Assembly (NCBI GenBank): GCA_022601435.1
Contig: JAJACQ010000027.1
Span: 1 to 48,701 of the forward strand
Direction: 5' to 3'
DNA length: 48,701 nt
Source of the DNA: Chlamydiia bacterium
GTDB lineage: Bacteria; Chlamydiota; Chlamydiia; Chlamydiales; 2-12-FULL-49-11
In this document: piece by piece, positions 1 to 8,261 of the stretch
Layout: every line of letters starts with the position of its first letter
Position numbering within the stretch: the first letter of the stretch is position 1
Program-made: the position numbers and the translations under genes
The notes under the pieces: generated by a model
What the model saw: the letters and a program-made list of their open reading frames with translations, nothing else
Told to the model about the DNA's origin: nothing
Databases searched by the model: none

Positions 1-11
1 ACTAGAAAGTA

Positions 12-677
12 TTAGAGCTTTCCTTTAGAGAACTTATGAATTAAAGATGAATCTTTTTTATTCATAAACTCAGAGGATGGGATTGTTTCAACAATTGATC
101 CCTCATGAATCAAATGAACGGTACATTTAATCATTTCAATAAGTGTTAAGTCATGAGTAGATATAAGTATTGGTAATCCCATGGAGGCTAGTTTTTGAAT
201 GATTAGTGCAACTTTTCTTGTTCGAATAGGATCTAAGGCAGATGTTGGTTCATCCATACATAAAACTTGTGGATTAGCTGCTATTGCTTGAGCAATAGCA
301 AGTCTTTGTTTTTGACCCCCAGATAAATGAATAGCAAGTTTATCAATTTCTTTTTCTAGATCAAATATGTGAAGTAGTTCTTGAGTTTTTTCTTCAATTG
401 GATCGGTTTGATTTTCTAGAACTAATGTAAGGTTTTTTTTAACGCTTAAGTGTTCAAAAAGGAAAAAATGTTGGTGTACCATTCCGGCTGAATCAAGAGG
501 TTTATTCTTGAATAATATGCTTCCCTCTTCAAAAGTTTCAAGCCCGCAAATAGCTCGCAAAAGAGTAGATTTTCCAGCACCAGAGGCTCCTAAAATAATA
601 GCAATTTCACCAGGCATGAGGTTAAGGTTGATATTTGCAAGAATATCTTTTTTACTTAGATTTTTTATGCATAGCAT
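12..677 (-). CDS. glnQ: Amino-acid ABC transporter ATP-binding subunit (GlnQ/ArtP type)
   Basis: This is the ATPase that powers a polar/basic amino-acid importer at the cytoplasmic face of the inner membrane. The 221-residue protein shows the whole ABC signature: Walker A GASGAGKS (residues 30-37), a Q-loop near residue 69, the LSGGQ signature (118-122), Walker B LCMDEP (139-144) and a switch histidine in ISTHD. It is slightly shorter than the usual 240 or so residues. It is the last gene of a four-gene minus-strand operon (argR, binding protein, permease, ATPase) and overlaps the permease end by 13 bases, which suggests translational coupling. By analogy with Chlamydia glnPQ the substrate may be arginine or glutamine; the sequence alone does not decide. 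Confidence 0.9.
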   Translation of the reverse strand: MLCIKNLSKKDILANINLNLMPGEIAIILGASGAGKSTLLRAICGLETFEEGSILFKNKPLDSAGMVHQHFFLFEHLSVKKNLTLVLENQTDPIEEKTQELLHIFDLEKEIDKLAIHLSGGQKQRLAIAQAIAANPQVLCMDEPTSALDPIRTRKVALIIQKLASMGLPILISTHDLTLIEMIKCTVHLIHEGSIVETIPSSEFMNKKDSSLIHKFSKGKL

Positions 678-1318
678 GTTTTATTTCCTTTTTCTATTTT
701 ATACCAAATTAATTGAATTGAAAGTGTGACTAGAAGATAAATACTTGAAACTCCTAAAAGAACAGTAAAGGCATCGTATGTATTTGAGCGAATAATTGCT
801 CCTTGCTTAGTAAGTTCAATTACACCAATGATAGAGGCAAGGCTTGAGTCTTTGACTAAAATAATTAACTCATTCCCAAGCGAAGGCCAACAGATTTTAA
901 ATGTTTGAGGAAGAATTATATGTTGAAGTTGTTTAAAAAAGGGTATTTTCAATAACTTTGCAGATTCTAGTTGTCCTTTTGGTATTGCCTGCAGACCGCT
1001 TCTTATTAGTTGACTAACATACGCACTACTATTTAATCCAATAGCGATAATAGCTGCCCAAATAGGAGGGAATTTAATTCCAATTTGAGGTAAAGCGTAG
1101 AAGATAAAAAAGATTTGTACAATCATCGGAGTCCCTCTAACAATAGAGGTATAGATTATGGTAATTTTCTTTATTGATTTCGTGTATACTTCAATAATTC
1201 CAAAAACCGTACCTAATATGAAACCAATAAAAGCTGCAAAAAAGGCTATTTTAATAGATATTAAAACTCCATTGAAAAGTGACGGGAGTGAGTTTATTAA
1301 TAAATTATAGTCAATCAT
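665..1318 (-). CDS. glnP: Amino-acid ABC transporter permease (GlnP/HisM family)
   Basis: This is the membrane channel subunit of the importer, of the polar amino-acid (PAAT) permease family. The 217 residues hold about five hydrophobic segments and the EAA-type cytoplasmic loop (around residues 100-130, with GLQAIPKGQLESAKLLKI) that docks on the ATPase. The length is normal for a single HisMQ-type permease, which would act as a homodimer. It overlaps the downstream ATPase gene by 13 bases and the upstream binding-protein gene by 8 bases, so the three are almost certainly co-transcribed with argR. The specificity is inferred from the ArgR-linked context only. Confidence 0.88.
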   Translation of the reverse strand: MIDYNLLINSLPSLFNGVLISIKIAFFAAFIGFILGTVFGIIEVYTKSIKKITIIYTSIVRGTPMIVQIFFIFYALPQIGIKFPPIWAAIIAIGLNSSAYVSQLIRSGLQAIPKGQLESAKLLKIPFFKQLQHIILPQTFKICWPSLGNELIILVKDSSLASIIGVIELTKQGAIIRSNTYDAFTVLLGVSSIYLLVTLSIQLIWYKIEKGNKTCYA

Positions 1319-2075
1319 ATAGTCCCCATTTCTTTTTGATTTTATCTAAAGTTCCGTCTTCTTGGAGCTTTTTCAAGCTTTGATTTAATTTATCTTTCAG
1401 TTCAGTATTTTTTTGATTTAGAGCAAATGCGACTTCTTCATTATTGTCTTCGATCGTATAAACAGCAAAGTCTAAATCCTTTTTTATTGCTAATAGAGCA
1501 GTTGCAGTTGCTTTTGCAATTAATAAAGCATCTGCTTGGTTTGATTGAAGAGCTAGAAGACCTTCTGTGACATTATCAAGGTGTAAAATATTGACTCCTG
1601 AGATTTGCTTAAGTTTTGTTTCAGTGGTAAAACCGGTATTTACAACTACTTTATATCCTTTCAAATCTTCTAAAGAGAGAATTTCAGGCAACTCATGATT
1701 TGCTATGACAATGAACCCTTGTCCATTATAATGAGGGTTTGTAAATAAAACCTTTTTTCTTCTTCCATCGGTAGGGCTCATTCCGGCTGCAATAACATCA
1801 ACGTTACCTATTAAAAGCTCAGGAATAAGAGAGTCAAACTGTGCAATTTCTTTTAGAGTGTAAGGAATACTTGCTCGTGTGCAAGCTTCTTTAATCACAT
1901 CAATATCAAATCCTGAAATGGTATTTTTTTCTAGGTATGAAAAGGGGGGATATTGAAGTTCAGTTCCAATAACAATTGTTCCAGTTTTTTCTTCTTCTTG
2001 AGTTGTTGAGCTAGATACCCATGTTAGAAAAAATAGTAAGAGTAGCGCAAAGATACTGAGTTTTAAATATTTCAT
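1311..2075 (-). CDS. artJ: Periplasmic amino-acid-binding protein (ArtJ-like, SBP family 3)
   Basis: This is the substrate-binding component of the importer. The 254-residue protein starts with a signal peptide (charged MKYLK, a hydrophobic core, then SSST at about residue 25) and has no lipobox cysteine, so it looks soluble or periplasmic rather than a lipoprotein. The family-3 pattern is clear: YPPFSY, GFDIDVIKEACTR, LLIGNVDVIAAGMSPT, VNTGFTTE, and a late WGLYD end. The gene is preceded by AAGGAT inside the end of argR (overlap 4 bases). Arginine is the likely ligand because an ArgR-type repressor heads the operon and ArtJ is the chlamydial arginine-binding protein, but this is inference. 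Confidence 0.88.
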   Translation of the reverse strand: MKYLKLSIFALLLLFFLTWVSSSTTQEEEKTGTIVIGTELQYPPFSYLEKNTISGFDIDVIKEACTRASIPYTLKEIAQFDSLIPELLIGNVDVIAAGMSPTDGRRKKVLFTNPHYNGQGFIVIANHELPEILSLEDLKGYKVVVNTGFTTETKLKQISGVNILHLDNVTEGLLALQSNQADALLIAKATATALLAIKKDLDFAVYTIEDNNEEVAFALNQKNTELKDKLNQSLKKLQEDGTLDKIKKKWGLYD

Positions 2076-2530
2076 TTTTTCTGATCCTTATATTTTAATA
2101 TTTTGCAAATTTCTATATAGAAGTTCTTTATTTTTTTTATACTTTTAGGGGTAACAAAAACAACGTTTTCACCAGCTAGTGTTCCTAAGATTTCACTTGA
2201 TATTTGCATGTCTAGATAGTCGCCAACAAATCCTGCAAGACCAGGAAGAGTGTCAATTACGATAATTGCTTCATTGTGTTTTATGGAAAGGATTGCAAGC
2301 CTTAAAATCTCGATACTTGCATCAAATTGAGGTAAATCATAAACCAATTTTCCTGAAACTAGTTTTTTTGTCGCTCCTAATTTTTGTAGGTCTCTTGAAA
2401 CTGCAGTTTGGTTACTGTCAATTCCGTAAGAAGTCTTAAGAAGTTCAACTAAGCTGATTTGGTCATCAATGTTTTTTTCCTCTATTAATTTCTTAATAGC
2501 GTTTAGTCTGTTTACTTGTGATTGAGTCAT
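2072..2530 (-). CDS. argR: Arginine repressor ArgR
   Basis: ArgR is an arginine-responsive hexameric DNA-binding regulator. The 152-residue protein has the N-terminal winged-helix domain (MTQSQVNRLNAIKKLIEEKN, with TAVSRDLQKLGATK at about residues 37-51 as recognition region) and a C-terminal oligomerisation/arginine-binding domain containing VIDTLPGLAGFVGDYLD, the conserved GxAxxVxxxLD type motif. It is the first gene of the importer operon. Two near-consensus ARG boxes lie 15-49 bases upstream of its start, so it should repress itself and the transporter when arginine is plentiful. In Chlamydia pneumoniae ArgR is known to regulate the glnPQ operon, which supports this reading. Confidence 0.93.
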   Translation of the reverse strand: MTQSQVNRLNAIKKLIEEKNIDDQISLVELLKTSYGIDSNQTAVSRDLQKLGATKKLVSGKLVYDLPQFDASIEILRLAILSIKHNEAIIVIDTLPGLAGFVGDYLDMQISSEILGTLAGENVVFVTPKSIKKIKNFYIEICKILKYKDQKK

Positions 2531-2544
2531 GAAATTTCCTTGTA

Positions 2545-2579
2545 TGAATTTTTATTCTCTATATATGAATATTAATTCA
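2545..2579 (-). promoter_or_regulatory. Two-box ARG operator upstream of argR
   Basis: Two inverted repeats match the ARG box pattern TGAATnnnnATTCA: TGAATTTTTATTCT (2545-2558, one mismatch) and TGAATATTAATTCA (2566-2579, perfect palindrome). Their centres are 21 bases apart, the same two-turn spacing that a paired E. coli ARG operator uses for one ArgR hexamer. The pair sits just upstream of argR and the perfect box covers a candidate -10 element, so binding would block transcription of the operon. Confidence 0.75.
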
Positions 2580-2597
2580 TTTCGAGAAATACAGCAA
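2569..2597 (-). promoter_or_regulatory. Candidate argR operon promoter
   Basis: Read on the minus strand, TTGCTG (2597-2592) is followed after 17 bases by TAATAT (2574-2569), a weak sigma-70-like pair. The -10 lies entirely within the perfect ARG box. The match is modest (3 of 6 and 4 of 6), but the position relative to the operator makes it credible. Confidence 0.4.
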
Positions 2598-2638
2598 GTG
2601 TTTTCTTAATGCCTTGATATTTAACTTGTTGCTACGTG

Positions 2639-4759
2639 TTAGTTTATCATAAACCCATCAGAAGAACCTTTGAATTCTTTACCGATAGGAAGAGATCCTG
2701 TAAAAAATTTATAGTAAACAGAAAGAGCTTGTTTGTGGTTTTGGACACAATAAAAATTATTAGAGATCCACTCAGAGCCTTTAATAGTACCTGCTTCTAG
2801 GTTGATATTATGATTAGATGTAATTTTGGCGCGCCAGTACTTTGCGCTTCCAAACAAGAGGATAGGAGCTGGTTTTCTAGATCCAACTTGCGTTCTTAAA
2901 AGCTCAAGAGCAAATTCAAAATCTGTTCCTATGCCGCCTTCAAAAAAGATGGGGAAATCAAGTCCAAATTCGGATTGGCGAATGATCACTTGTTCTAGTC
3001 GGTAAGTCATTTTTGCTTGTATGTAGTGATTCATTGTTTCATTACCTTCTTCATTCTCATGTGGTTTTTTAAAATCGACTGCATGACCGATTGATAGAAG
3101 ATCGAGCTCTGAAGCAATACGATTTCCCATAGACATAATTCCAGGGCCACCGCCTGTTGCAATAGCTATTTTTTTATCCTTATAAAATAAGTCGTGATCC
3201 ACTTTTGTTTTCATTTCAATTAACCCTGTAAAGAGATTACGTAATTCATCTTCATAAGAAGAGATATCAAAACGAGATCCATAGACACCGAAGATGGAGG
3301 CATTTTTGTAATCATTGATTTTATCAACAGGTACAAAAAGACCAGTATCCATATCTTGCCTAGGTGCATATTTTAAAAGAAGGTCACAATCATCATCTGC
3401 CCAGAAAACATCAATATTATGTTTGGCGAAGTTTCTTAAGAGTGTACGATCATCATGTGAAAAATAGTTTCCGTGATTATTTGAGGGTTTTGAAAAATAG
3501 ATACATTTTAAACAGCGGGTCACATGTTCATTTAAAAAAAAGCTAGCAAGTAAGTTTGAAGGAAAAAACTTGGAAAGAAGAATTCCTTGAGAAGTAATGT
3601 ATCCTTCTTGCATAGATTTTAAAATAGGATATTCAGCTTGTCCTTGAATGTACTCTTTTACTTTAATCTTTTCATCTCTTGTTTGGGGAAAATCAGGAAG
3701 TGATCCACTTAGTTTTAGATCTCCAATGATCCAGTTTTTTGTAGATAAATGTTCTAGTTGCGTTTTTTTTACGAGAAATGTTGAGGTGTTATGCTCTTCA
3801 GGAGCAGTCCTAAGCGCGTTAAAGACAGTTTCTTTTTTTTCTAAATCTTCGCGGAGAAGTTCTTTATCATTAAAAAAGAAAAATTCTCGAAAGGGCTCAA
3901 GAGAATAAAATTCTAGAGGGATGTGGGTGATCTCTTCTTTAGGTGGGTTATTTGGATCATCTGCATGGAATTCAAAGATGTCACCAGAAGTCATTTGAGG
4001 CTCTAAGATATCTGCGCTTGCATGCTTGTATCCAGCTGGTAATACATCATGAGCTACACAAGAAAATAATGTACGAATACTCATTTTCATAGTCTTAACT
4101 AATAAAAAATTATCTTTTGGGATAACTCGAGGCTGATCTAAATGTTTTTGATGTAAATATAAGAATTTACGAAATGATGGTTTGTTCTCATATAAGCCTT
4201 TTACTACAGTGGGTAAAAAACCTTTAATATACTCATCATAGACAAATTGCCCCTTTTTTAAGGGGATCTTTACAAGAACTCGGCCATTTTTTTCATCATT
4301 CATAATTTCTTCTGCTCCATACTCTTCAGATAAAACAAGAAGGGGATTGCCATTATGATCACTTTTACCAAATAAACGAGCTAGGTAATCAGAGGAGCGA
4401 ATGATTCTTCGAGGATCTTTTGCAAAGAGTTTTCCTACATAAACACCTGGAGTTAAAAGAGCGAGTAAATTTGTACCTATATCATTAAAGGAAAAGAGGG
4501 TGATAAAAACCTTTGCATGGGAAAGCTTTTCGCAAATCTCTAAGTGTTCTAATTGACTATTTATTCCCAATTGAGCAAATGTGCTCTTTATGTTAAACGT
4601 AATATCTTGGGAGTCAATACTAAGGCCAACAAAATCCTCATGTATATTTTCAATATAGACTTCTGCCTTTGAGGCGTTTTCAGAGATCTTGTTGATTTTT
4701 ATAATTTTTCCATCAGGAGTTATTAAATCATAAGGGCTTGCGTATTGATTCTTTGGCAT
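2639..4759 (-). CDS. Large protein with C-terminal LOG/nucleosidase-like domain
   Basis: The biochemical role is not established. The C-terminal third of this 706-residue protein has a Rossmann LOG-family ('lysine decarboxylase-like') fold signature: TGGGPGIM at about residues 533-540, YRLEQVIIRQSEFG, and EGGIGTDFEFALELL at about 605-619. Known LOG-family enzymes, such as plant LOG and bacterial PpnN, split nucleoside 5'-monophosphates into base and ribose 5-phosphate. The usual PGGxGTxxE motif begins with E instead of P here, so activity could differ. The first 480 residues match no domain I recognise and contain no signal peptide or membrane segment. It is transcribed toward argR from its own start; the gene upstream (GT10-like) ends 54 bases away. 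Confidence 0.6.
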   Translation of the reverse strand: MPKNQYASPYDLITPDGKIIKINKISENASKAEVYIENIHEDFVGLSIDSQDITFNIKSTFAQLGINSQLEHLEICEKLSHAKVFITLFSFNDIGTNLLALLTPGVYVGKLFAKDPRRIIRSSDYLARLFGKSDHNGNPLLVLSEEYGAEEIMNDEKNGRVLVKIPLKKGQFVYDEYIKGFLPTVVKGLYENKPSFRKFLYLHQKHLDQPRVIPKDNFLLVKTMKMSIRTLFSCVAHDVLPAGYKHASADILEPQMTSGDIFEFHADDPNNPPKEEITHIPLEFYSLEPFREFFFFNDKELLREDLEKKETVFNALRTAPEEHNTSTFLVKKTQLEHLSTKNWIIGDLKLSGSLPDFPQTRDEKIKVKEYIQGQAEYPILKSMQEGYITSQGILLSKFFPSNLLASFFLNEHVTRCLKCIYFSKPSNNHGNYFSHDDRTLLRNFAKHNIDVFWADDDCDLLLKYAPRQDMDTGLFVPVDKINDYKNASIFGVYGSRFDISSYEDELRNLFTGLIEMKTKVDHDLFYKDKKIAIATGGGPGIMSMGNRIASELDLLSIGHAVDFKKPHENEEGNETMNHYIQAKMTYRLEQVIIRQSEFGLDFPIFFEGGIGTDFEFALELLRTQVGSRKPAPILLFGSAKYWRAKITSNHNINLEAGTIKGSEWISNNFYCVQNHKQALSVYYKFFTGSLPIGKEFKGSSDGFMIN

Positions 4760-4813
4760 ACCTTGATTTATGATAAGAAACTAATAAAACACAATGGTTT
4801 TTTTAGTTAGACT

Positions 4814-5875
4814 CTAGTCAAAAGTTAGATTTTCATCTGTTAGTTCGTTATGAGCAGTAACAAGCGTTTTAACAAAAGATTCAATTCCAAAAGGATAAGC
4901 TTTATCACTTAATAAAAAAGCTTTAATAGCTTCTATATGCTCTTGGTAGCGTTCTTCACTCATTTGAGAGATGTATCGATATATTTCATCAAACGAGTTA
5001 AAATTACGAGCATCAACAAAGCATTCTTTAGGAACAATGTCACAGATATCTGGTGCACCTAAATAAATAGGAACGCTGCCTGCTATCATAGCATCGAATA
5101 TTTTTTCTGTTACATAACCTGGAAGTTCTTTGATGTTTTCATACGTAAAAGTAAATTTATAATGTTTTAACACATCAGTCTTTGATTTAACAGTTCCTTG
5201 ATAGCTCGGATATGAACTCTTTGGCCAACCATTTCCATATAAATCAAAATCTTCAGGGTGGTTTACTTCAAAATATTTAATGACGCGCTTTCTTGCGGTA
5301 TATAATTGATCCCTGTTTTTATATAATGATCTTTTGTGACTATTTATCAGTGCACATAATTTCTTTTCTTTAAATGGAACGATATCATCAACTATATCAA
5401 GAATGGGTCTAGGGAAGTTATACTTCTTAAATTTTTTTCCATCAACCATATCATTATTATACGTAAGAATTTTAGGATACCTATCTAGATAATTTTGCAC
5501 ATAGTTTAACGGTACTACATGCGGAGGTTCTGTTTGTATGATAATGATTTTTTTCATACCAGCTTTACCAAGAGTTCTTATAAATTTAGCAGGCCGGATG
5601 TTATTTGCAAAAATACAGGATAGATTATTGTAGAATTCTTTGTCTAAAACATCTGGTAGAACAAGGCGAAAATCATAGCCTCTTTCAATATAAAAGTCTC
5701 TGAGTGCTTCATAGGGCCATTTGTAACTGGGGTCTATAGCATCTCCTTTAAGACTAAGTAATTGATTTCCTACTCCGGATAAGTAATAAACGGTTTTTTG
5801 AGCTTCTAAAAAAGAAGCTGAGCTAAATTGTATTAAAATAGCGAACATAAATAATAATATTTTAGTTTGTTTCAT
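4814..5875 (-). CDS. GT10-type (alpha-1,3-fucosyltransferase-like) glycosyltransferase with signal peptide
   Basis: This probably transfers a sugar, typically fucose from GDP-fucose, to a glycan. The C-terminal catalytic block is clear: YKFTFTYEN (residues 239-247), PGYVTEKIFDAMIAGSVPIY (252-271), LGAPDI and a following ECFVDARNF, which is the GT10 donor-binding region seen in Helicobacter FutA and animal FUTs. The 353-residue protein starts with a strong hydrophobic N-terminus (ILLFMFAILIQFSSASFLEA) that looks like a cleavable signal peptide, unusual for a bacterial GT10 enzyme, most of which are cytoplasmic. It begins 4 bases after the GT2 gene ends, so the two form an operon. Donor and acceptor are unknown. 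Confidence 0.72.
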   Translation of the reverse strand: MKQTKILLFMFAILIQFSSASFLEAQKTVYYLSGVGNQLLSLKGDAIDPSYKWPYEALRDFYIERGYDFRLVLPDVLDKEFYNNLSCIFANNIRPAKFIRTLGKAGMKKIIIIQTEPPHVVPLNYVQNYLDRYPKILTYNNDMVDGKKFKKYNFPRPILDIVDDIVPFKEKKLCALINSHKRSLYKNRDQLYTARKRVIKYFEVNHPEDFDLYGNGWPKSSYPSYQGTVKSKTDVLKHYKFTFTYENIKELPGYVTEKIFDAMIAGSVPIYLGAPDICDIVPKECFVDARNFNSFDEIYRYISQMSEERYQEHIEAIKAFLLSDKAYPFGIESFVKTLVTAHNELTDENLTFD

Positions 5876-5879
5876 AGAT

Positions 5880-6719
5880 TTATTTAATCCTTTCGTAGTA
5901 GGTTGTTCTAGAATTTATATAAAAAACAAGTGGTTGAGGGATTAATAAACAGTTATTGAATTTTCGAAAAACTTTCTTAAAAAATTGGACATCTTCTCCA
6001 GATCTTCTTTTTGAATATTGAAGCTTCTTAAAAATGTCTCGCTGAAATACACAATTTCCACAGTGAGCATTGTAATCTAATTCTTTGGCTATGTTATTAG
6101 TAACTTTATTTTTATAATATTTAAACTTAGGAAGGTGAGAATGACTAAAGGCATAAATATATAGTATGTTTTTCATAACGTTTCGATGAGAGCTTAAGTC
6201 AATAAAGTATGGGTCCGATGGGTCTAAATATAAGTTGTTATAATTTTCAATCAATGTAGGAAGTTCAGTCTTCGTTTTAAAATCATGCTTCACGAACATA
6301 TGAATCAATAGATTGAAATGCGTTTTTTGATAGGTGTTATTAATAAATTCCAATCTTTGGGGATGTGGAAGGTCATCGGCATCTTGAGATACTATTAATT
6401 CTCCAATACTATTCTGAATAGCGATGTTTCGATTTTGTCCTGCAAAAAGTCTTTGTTTTGAAGTAAATATTTTTAAGTCGAAAGGATAGTGTTGCCCTTT
6501 CAAATAATCAATTATTTCATAATCTTCATTTTTAAGCTCAGATATAGAAAGAACAGCTTCAACAGGTGATACTGTTTGGGATTTAAGTGCTTCTAAAAGT
6601 TCAGGTAGATATTGTACATGTGAATGAGCACATGGAATAATAACACTCATGGAAGTCACTTCATTACAAAAACTACTTATTGTTAATAATAAAACTAGAA
6701 GTTTGTATAGAATCTTCAT
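5880..6719 (-). CDS. GT2-family glycosyltransferase with signal peptide
   Basis: This is a family-2 GT-A glycosyltransferase. After a putative signal peptide (residues 1-23, LLVLLLTISSFCNEVTS) comes MSVIIPC, the first GT-A beta strand, then AGQNRNIAIQNSIGELIVSQ and the metal/nucleotide-binding DAD at 113-115 (QDADD), and finally GED (241-243) as the likely catalytic acid. At 279 residues it is a single compact domain with no C-terminal membrane segment. It leads the two-gene operon with the GT10-like gene. Export of a nucleotide-sugar enzyme outside the cytoplasm would be odd; the hydrophobic start could instead be a membrane anchor. Confidence 0.72.
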   Translation of the reverse strand: MKILYKLLVLLLTISSFCNEVTSMSVIIPCAHSHVQYLPELLEALKSQTVSPVEAVLSISELKNEDYEIIDYLKGQHYPFDLKIFTSKQRLFAGQNRNIAIQNSIGELIVSQDADDLPHPQRLEFINNTYQKTHFNLLIHMFVKHDFKTKTELPTLIENYNNLYLDPSDPYFIDLSSHRNVMKNILYIYAFSHSHLPKFKYYKNKVTNNIAKELDYNAHCGNCVFQRDIFKKLQYSKRRSGEDVQFFKKVFRKFNNCLLIPQPLVFYINSRTTYYERIK

Positions 6720-6834
6720 AAATCACCCATATTAATTCATGAGCGTGCGCCCAAAAAACAGTGGTTATTTTATTATTTAAAGAATTAAAAGTAAACCTTT
6801 TTTAGTCAAATTAAATTTAGATTTGATAAACATA

Positions 6835-7005
6835 TTAAGGCACCTGCACTTGAACAGAAGTGCTTTCATACCCGGCAGCATTTACAGCTATTACAGAATA
6901 TAAATCTCCTTCTGAAGAATTTCTATTATAATCATTAGTAGAAGGAATCTTTGATGTTTTTTCTTTTGTATTTATGAATTTTTCATCTATTGTTTTTCTT
7001 GAATC
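6835..7005 (-). pseudogene. Remnant of a protein with Fn3-like C-terminus
   Basis: On the minus strand one frame stays open for about 57 codons with no usable start codon and ends at TAA (6835-6837). It encodes GDLYSVIAVNAAGYESTSV near the end, which resembles the last strands of a fibronectin type III domain (YxVxAxNxxGxS). It looks like the surviving 3' end of a larger lost surface or secreted protein gene. The 330-base gap between the GT2 gene and the MYG1-family gene holds nothing else I can identify. Confidence 0.4.
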
Positions 7006-7049
7006 TTAAGAAAAGAAAGACTATTCTTCAAAACTTGGCAGGAGTTTTT

Positions 7050-7925
7050 ATGATTGGAATTGTTCCAAGAAGTTTTGGGGTGCATGATGGAACTTTTCAT
7101 GCAGATGATGTAACCGCTTGTGCGCTGCTTCTTTATTTTGAGTTAATAGATAGAGATAAAATCAATCGCACAAGAAGTTATGCGCGTTTAGACACGTGTG
7201 AGTTCGTTTGTGATGTAGGTGGTGTTTATGATCCTATTAAAAAGCGTTTTGATCACCATCAATCTTCTTATGATGGAAGTTTAAGTAGTGCAGGTATGAT
7301 TTGTCAGTATCTTTTTGATGAGAAGATTATCAATGAAGGTTTGTTTGAGTATTTAAAAGAACGTTTTATTCATGGTGTTGACGAAGTAGATAACGGAATA
7401 AGATTTCCACCTCATGGTCATGCAGATTTTTCTGCAGTCGTTGCAAGTTTCATTCCCATTTCATATGATGCAACAAATGAAGAGTTAGATAAGGCGTTTT
7501 TTGAAGCGGTCGATTTTGTTTTTGTGTTTTTACAGAAGATGATTAAAAAGTTTGATTATCTTGAGAATTGTAAAGAGATGGTTTCTCAAGTGATGCATGT
7601 GATGAAGGAGTGTTTGATTTTTGATAAAAAGATGCCTTGGTTGGAGCCGTTTTTTGCTCTCGGTGGTGAAGAGCATCCTGCAGAATTTGTAATTATGCCT
7701 TCAGGGAGTCATTGGAAGTTAAGAGGCGTGCCTCCATCGTATGAAAAGCGTATGGAAGTAAGAAAGCCGTTACCTGAGAGCTGGGCAGGGAAGATCAATG
7801 ATGATTTAAAAAAAGAATCAAAGATTGATGGTGCAATTTTTTGCCATAAAGGAAGATTCATTTCTGTTTGGAAGACAAAAGAAGATGCATTGAAAGCTTT
7901 AAAGCACGTTCTAGGAGAAAAATGA
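7050..7925 (+). CDS. MYG1-family metal-dependent hydrolase/nuclease
   Basis: This belongs to the MYG1 (UPF0160) family, a DHH-phosphoesterase relative; eukaryotic MYG1 is a 3'-5' RNA exonuclease, while the bacterial role is less clear. Family motifs are present: VHDGTFHADDVTACALL near the start, CDVGGVYDPIKKRFDHHQ (metal ligands DHH at about residues 68-70), and FIHGVDEVDNG. I chose the ATG at 7050 (291 residues), not the upstream in-frame ATG at 6990, because GGAG lies 5 bases before it and the family begins near this point. It shares a 4-base ATGA overlap with the HIT gene downstream, so the two are translationally coupled; the same gene pair is found together in Chlamydia. Confidence 0.88.
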   Translation: MIGIVPRSFGVHDGTFHADDVTACALLLYFELIDRDKINRTRSYARLDTCEFVCDVGGVYDPIKKRFDHHQSSYDGSLSSAGMICQYLFDEKIINEGLFEYLKERFIHGVDEVDNGIRFPPHGHADFSAVVASFIPISYDATNEELDKAFFEAVDFVFVFLQKMIKKFDYLENCKEMVSQVMHVMKECLIFDKKMPWLEPFFALGGEEHPAEFVIMPSGSHWKLRGVPPSYEKRMEVRKPLPESWAGKINDDLKKESKIDGAIFCHKGRFISVWKTKEDALKALKHVLGEK

Positions 7926-8260
7926 CAACGATATTTAAAAAGATTATTGAGCGAGATATTTCTGCAGAGATTTTGTATGAAGATGATGATATTATTTGTA
8001 TACATGATAAGTTTCCACAAGCGCCTATTCATATATTAATCATTACAAAGAAAATCATTCCTAATATTCAAGAGTTAAAAGTAGAAGATATGCATTTGCT
8101 CCCAAAAATTTTTGCAAAGGCACAAGAGCTTGCTTCTCAATTTGGTGTTCAAGATGGATATCGTATTTTAACAAATAATGGACCATCAGCAGGTCAGACA
8201 GTTTTACACCTTCATTTTCATTTATTAGGTGGAAAAGTTTTAGGTGGGAAGGGTGGTTAA
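7922..8260 (+). CDS. HIT-family nucleotide-binding protein (HinT-like)
   Basis: A histidine-triad hydrolase of the HinT type, which cleaves adenosine 5'-phosphoramidates and similar nucleotide conjugates in the cytoplasm. The 112-residue protein is full length for the family and carries the triad HLHFHLLGG at its C-terminus, with FPQAPIHILIITKK and YRILTNNGPSAGQTV typical of the fold. The start overlaps the stop of the MYG1 gene (ATGA), and a HEAT-repeat gene begins 1 base after its stop, so this is the middle gene of a tight operon. Confidence 0.93.
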   Translation: MTTIFKKIIERDISAEILYEDDDIICIHDKFPQAPIHILIITKKIIPNIQELKVEDMHLLPKIFAKAQELASQFGVQDGYRILTNNGPSAGQTVLHLHFHLLGGKVLGGKGG

Positions 8261-8261
8261 G

